From Colletes latitarsis (taxonomy: Eukaryota; Arthropoda; Insecta; Hymenoptera; Colletidae), in NCBI RefSeq assembly GCF_051014445.1, contig NC_135144.1, forward strand, positions 1,550,001-1,614,000: a stretch of DNA of 64,000 nucleotides, read 5' to 3'. The position numbers and the translations under genes were made by a program. Shown here piece after piece: positions 61,257 to 64,000 of the stretch. The notes under the pieces were generated by a model. The model was not told the DNA's origin and searched no databases. It saw nothing but the letters and a program-made list of their open reading frames with translations. Within the stretch, counting starts at the first letter, position 1. Each line of letters opens with the position of its first letter.

Positions 61257-62679
61257 CAAACCAGAGAAAACCAAGGATCTGTCCAACAAGTGTTCGAAGA
61301 AGGCAAAATCATGGGCCAGATGCGGGCATAAACCAGACCTAACCCAGACCTAACCGGTGAAACCGACTAAAATACTGACCGAATCCAGGTTTAATTGACT
61401 GTTACTGTGTGGTACCACATTACTACGTTATTCAAACCCGGAAATTCCCAGGATCTGACCAACAGGTATGCGAAGAAGGCAAAATCATGAGCCAGATGCG
61501 GGCATAACCCAGACCTAACCCAGACCTAACCGGTGTTATCCTCTAAAATATTGATCGAAACCAAGTTTAATCGACAGTTTCAGTGTGGTACAACATTACT
61601 ACGTGATTCAAACCCGAAAAAAACCCAGGATCTGGCCAACAAGTATGCGAAGAAGCCAAAATCATGAGCCAGATGCGGGCATAACCCAGACCTAACCCAG
61701 AGCTAACCGGTGTTATCCTCCAAAATATTGATCGAATCCAGGTTTAATTGACTGTTACTGTGTGGTACCACATTACTACGTGATTCAAATCCAAATTAAC
61801 CCAGGATCTGGCCAACAACTATGCGAGGAAGGCAAAATCATGAGCCTGAAGTGGGCATAACCCAGACCTAACCTAGACCTAACCGGTTTTATCCTCTAAA
61901 ATATTGATCGAAACCAGGTTTAATTGACTGTTTCAACGTGGTACCACATTACTACGTGATTCAGACGCGAAAAAAACCCAGGATCTGGCCAACAAGTATG
62001 CGAAGAAGGCAAAATCATGAGCCTGATGCGGGCAAACCCAGACCTAACCCAGACCTAACCGGTTTTATCCTCTAAAATATTGATCGAAACCAGGTTTAAT
62101 TGTCTGTTTCATTGTGGTACCACATTACTACGTGATTGAAACCAGAGAAAACCAAGGATCCGGCCAACAAGTATGCGAAGAAGGCAAAATCATGAGCCAG
62201 ATGCGGGCATAACCCAGACCTAACCCAGACCTAACCGGTGTTATCCTCCAAAATATTGATCGAATCCAGGTTTAATTGACTGTTACTGTGTGGTAACACA
62301 TTACTACGTGATTCAAATCCAAATTAACCCAGGATCTGGCCAACAACTATGCGAAGAAGGCAAAATCATGAGCCAGATGCGGGCGTAACCCAGACCTAAC
62401 CCAGACCTAACCAGTGTTATCCTTTAAAATGTGGATCGAAACCAGGTTTAATTGACTGTTTGAATGTGGTACCACATTACTACGTGATTCAAACCCGAAA
62501 AAACCCAGGATCTGGCCAACAAGTTTGCGAAGAAAGCAAAATCATGAGCCAGATGCGGGCATAACCCAGACCTAACCCAGACCAAACCGGTGTTATCCTC
62601 TAAAATATTGATCGAAACCAGGTTTAATTGTCTGTTTCATTGTGGTACCACATTACTACGTGATTGAAACCAGAGAAAA

Positions 62680-63809
62680 CCAAGGATCCGGCCAACAAGT
62701 ATGCGAAGAAGGCAAAATCATGAGCCAGATGCGGGCATAACCCAGACCTAACCCAGACCTAACCGGTGTTACCGACTAAAATACTGACCGAATCCAGGTT
62801 TAATTGACTGTTACTGTGTGGTACCACATTACTATGTGATACAAACCCGAAAATTCCCAGGATCTGGCCAACAACTATGCGAAGAAGGCAAAATCATGAG
62901 CCAGATGCGGCATAACCCAGACCTAACCCAGACCTAACCAGTGTTATCCTCTAAAATATTGATCGAAACCAGGTTTAATTGTCTGTTTCATTGTGGTACC
63001 ACATTACTACGTGATTGAAACGAGAGAAAACCAAGGATCCGGCCAACAAGTATGCGAAGAAGGCAAAATCATGAGCCAGATGCGGGCATAACCCAGACCT
63101 AGCCCAGACCTAACCGGTGTTATCCTTCAAAATATTGATCGAATCCAGGTTTAATTGACTGTTACTGTATGGTACCACATTACTACGTGATACAAACCCG
63201 AAAATTCCCAGGATCTGGCCAACAACTATGCGAAGAAGGCAAAATCATGAGCCAGATGCGGGCGTAACCCAGACCTAACCCAGACCTAACCAGTGTTATC
63301 CTTTAAAATGTGGATCGAATCCAGGTTTAATTGACTGTTTCAATGTGGTACCACATTACTACGTGATTCAAACCCGAAAAAACCCAGGATCTGGCCAACA
63401 AGTTTGCGAAGAAATCAAAATCATGAGCCAGATGCGGGCATAACCCAGACCTAACCCAGACGAAACCGGTGTTATCCTCTAAAATATTGATCGAAACCAG
63501 GTTTAATTGTCTGTTTCATTGTGGTACCACATTACTACGTGATTGAAACCAGAGAAAACCAAGGATCCGGCCAACAAGTATGCGAAGAAGGCAAAATCAT
63601 GAGCCAGATGCGGGCATAACCGAGACCTAACCCAGACCTAACCGGTGTTTAACCTCCAAAATATTGATCGAATCCAGGTTTAATTGACTGTTACTGTGTG
63701 GTACCACATTACTACGTGATTCAAATCCAAATTAACCCAGGATCTGGCCAACAACTATGCGAAGAAGGCAAAATCATGAGCCAGATGCGGGCATAACCCA
63801 GACCTAACC
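62680..63809. repeat. Satellite block C2
   Basis: Second copy of C1 near the right end of the window, collinear with 47,011-48,140 and with the same atgcggcataac deletion monomer at about 62,906. Confidence 0.7.
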
Positions 63810-64000
63810 TAGACCTAACCGGTTTTATCCTCTAAAATATTGATCGAAACCAGGTTTAATTGACTGTTTCAACGTGGTACCACATTACTACGTGATTCAG
63901 ACCCGAAAAAAACCCAGGATCTGGCCAACAAGTATGCGAAGAAGGCAAAATCATGAGCCAGATGCGGGCAAACCCAGACCTAACCCAGACCTAACCGGTT

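Larger units (their letters stand above)
39442..64000. repeat. 176-bp satellite array, ~139 monomers, runs off the window end
   Basis: The motif after ggcat (aacccagac) recurs at 39,501, 39,677, 39,853 and 40,029, i.e. every 176 bp, to the window end with few indels. A typical monomer contains two tandem CCCAGACCTAA 11-mers, an AT-rich segment (taaaatattgatcgaaacc), a 12-bp palindrome TGTGGTACCACA, and the sequence ggatctggccaac. Monomers fall into recognisable variant classes that alternate irregularly. Open frames of 71 codons recur because blocks of monomers are duplicated and are not genes. No transposon interrupts the array in this window. Confidence 0.97.

Noticed and set aside
39442..64000. 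Reading the right half as telomere proper
   Set aside because: Only about 27 of each 176 bases are telomere-like; the rest is unrelated satellite sequence, so it is at most subtelomeric.
39442..64000. CRISPR-like array
   Set aside because: Repeats and intervening sequence are equally conserved in a head-to-tail satellite; there are no unique spacers and no cas genes, and the DNA is eukaryotic.

Overview
This window looks like a repeat-dominated, probably subtelomeric or heterochromatic, stretch of an insect genome. Hymenoptera (bee, wasp or ant) is the best guess. Three things point that way. The host DNA is very AT-rich. A GC-rich non-LTR retrotransposon with R1-clade architecture is present. 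A 176-bp satellite carries, in nearly every monomer, two head-to-tail copies of CCCAGACCTAA, the reverse complement of TTAGGTCTGGG, an 11-base extended telomeric motif that I recall being reported from Hymenoptera. I cannot name a species. I see no host protein-coding gene with any confidence; the only clear proteins belong to retrotransposons.

Layout. (1) Positions 1-26,787 hold a head-to-tail macrosatellite with a 7,677-bp unit: three full copies and the first 3,756 bp of a fourth. The copies look identical at every landmark I compared, including microsatellite lengths. Each full unit contains a GC-rich island, a 1.15-kb element with 69-bp inverted ends, an inverted cluster of related ~150-bp repeats, telomere-like motifs and a tRNA-like pseudogene followed by a T-run. 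(2) Positions 26,788-32,777 are a full-length R1-clade LINE on the minus strand, with both ORFs open, a TAATG stop-start junction, a poly(A) tail and a perfect 14-bp target-site duplication. (3) Positions 32,778-39,441 are the frayed edge of the macrosatellite: about 600 bp of diverged unit DNA broken up by two LTR-like elements in inverted orientation that share a 5-bp target (ATATC), and by a second, 5'-truncated LINE copy. (4) From 39,442 to the window end there are about 139 tandem monomers of the 176-bp satellite, with nested multi-monomer duplications, the clearest being a 5.46-kb block repeated as a 4.93-kb block.

How it fits together. The pattern is that of a rapidly homogenised tandem array bordered by a non-homogenised edge where transposons accumulate, followed by a second, unrelated satellite that shares a telomere-like sequence motif with it. 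If the embedded telomeric motifs keep the usual orientation, the chromosome end lies toward position 1. The LINE's two proteins (an RNA-binding ORF1p, and an endonuclease/reverse transcriptase ORF2p probably translated by termination-reinitiation) could in principle also have mobilised the truncated copy at 37.1-39.4 kb.
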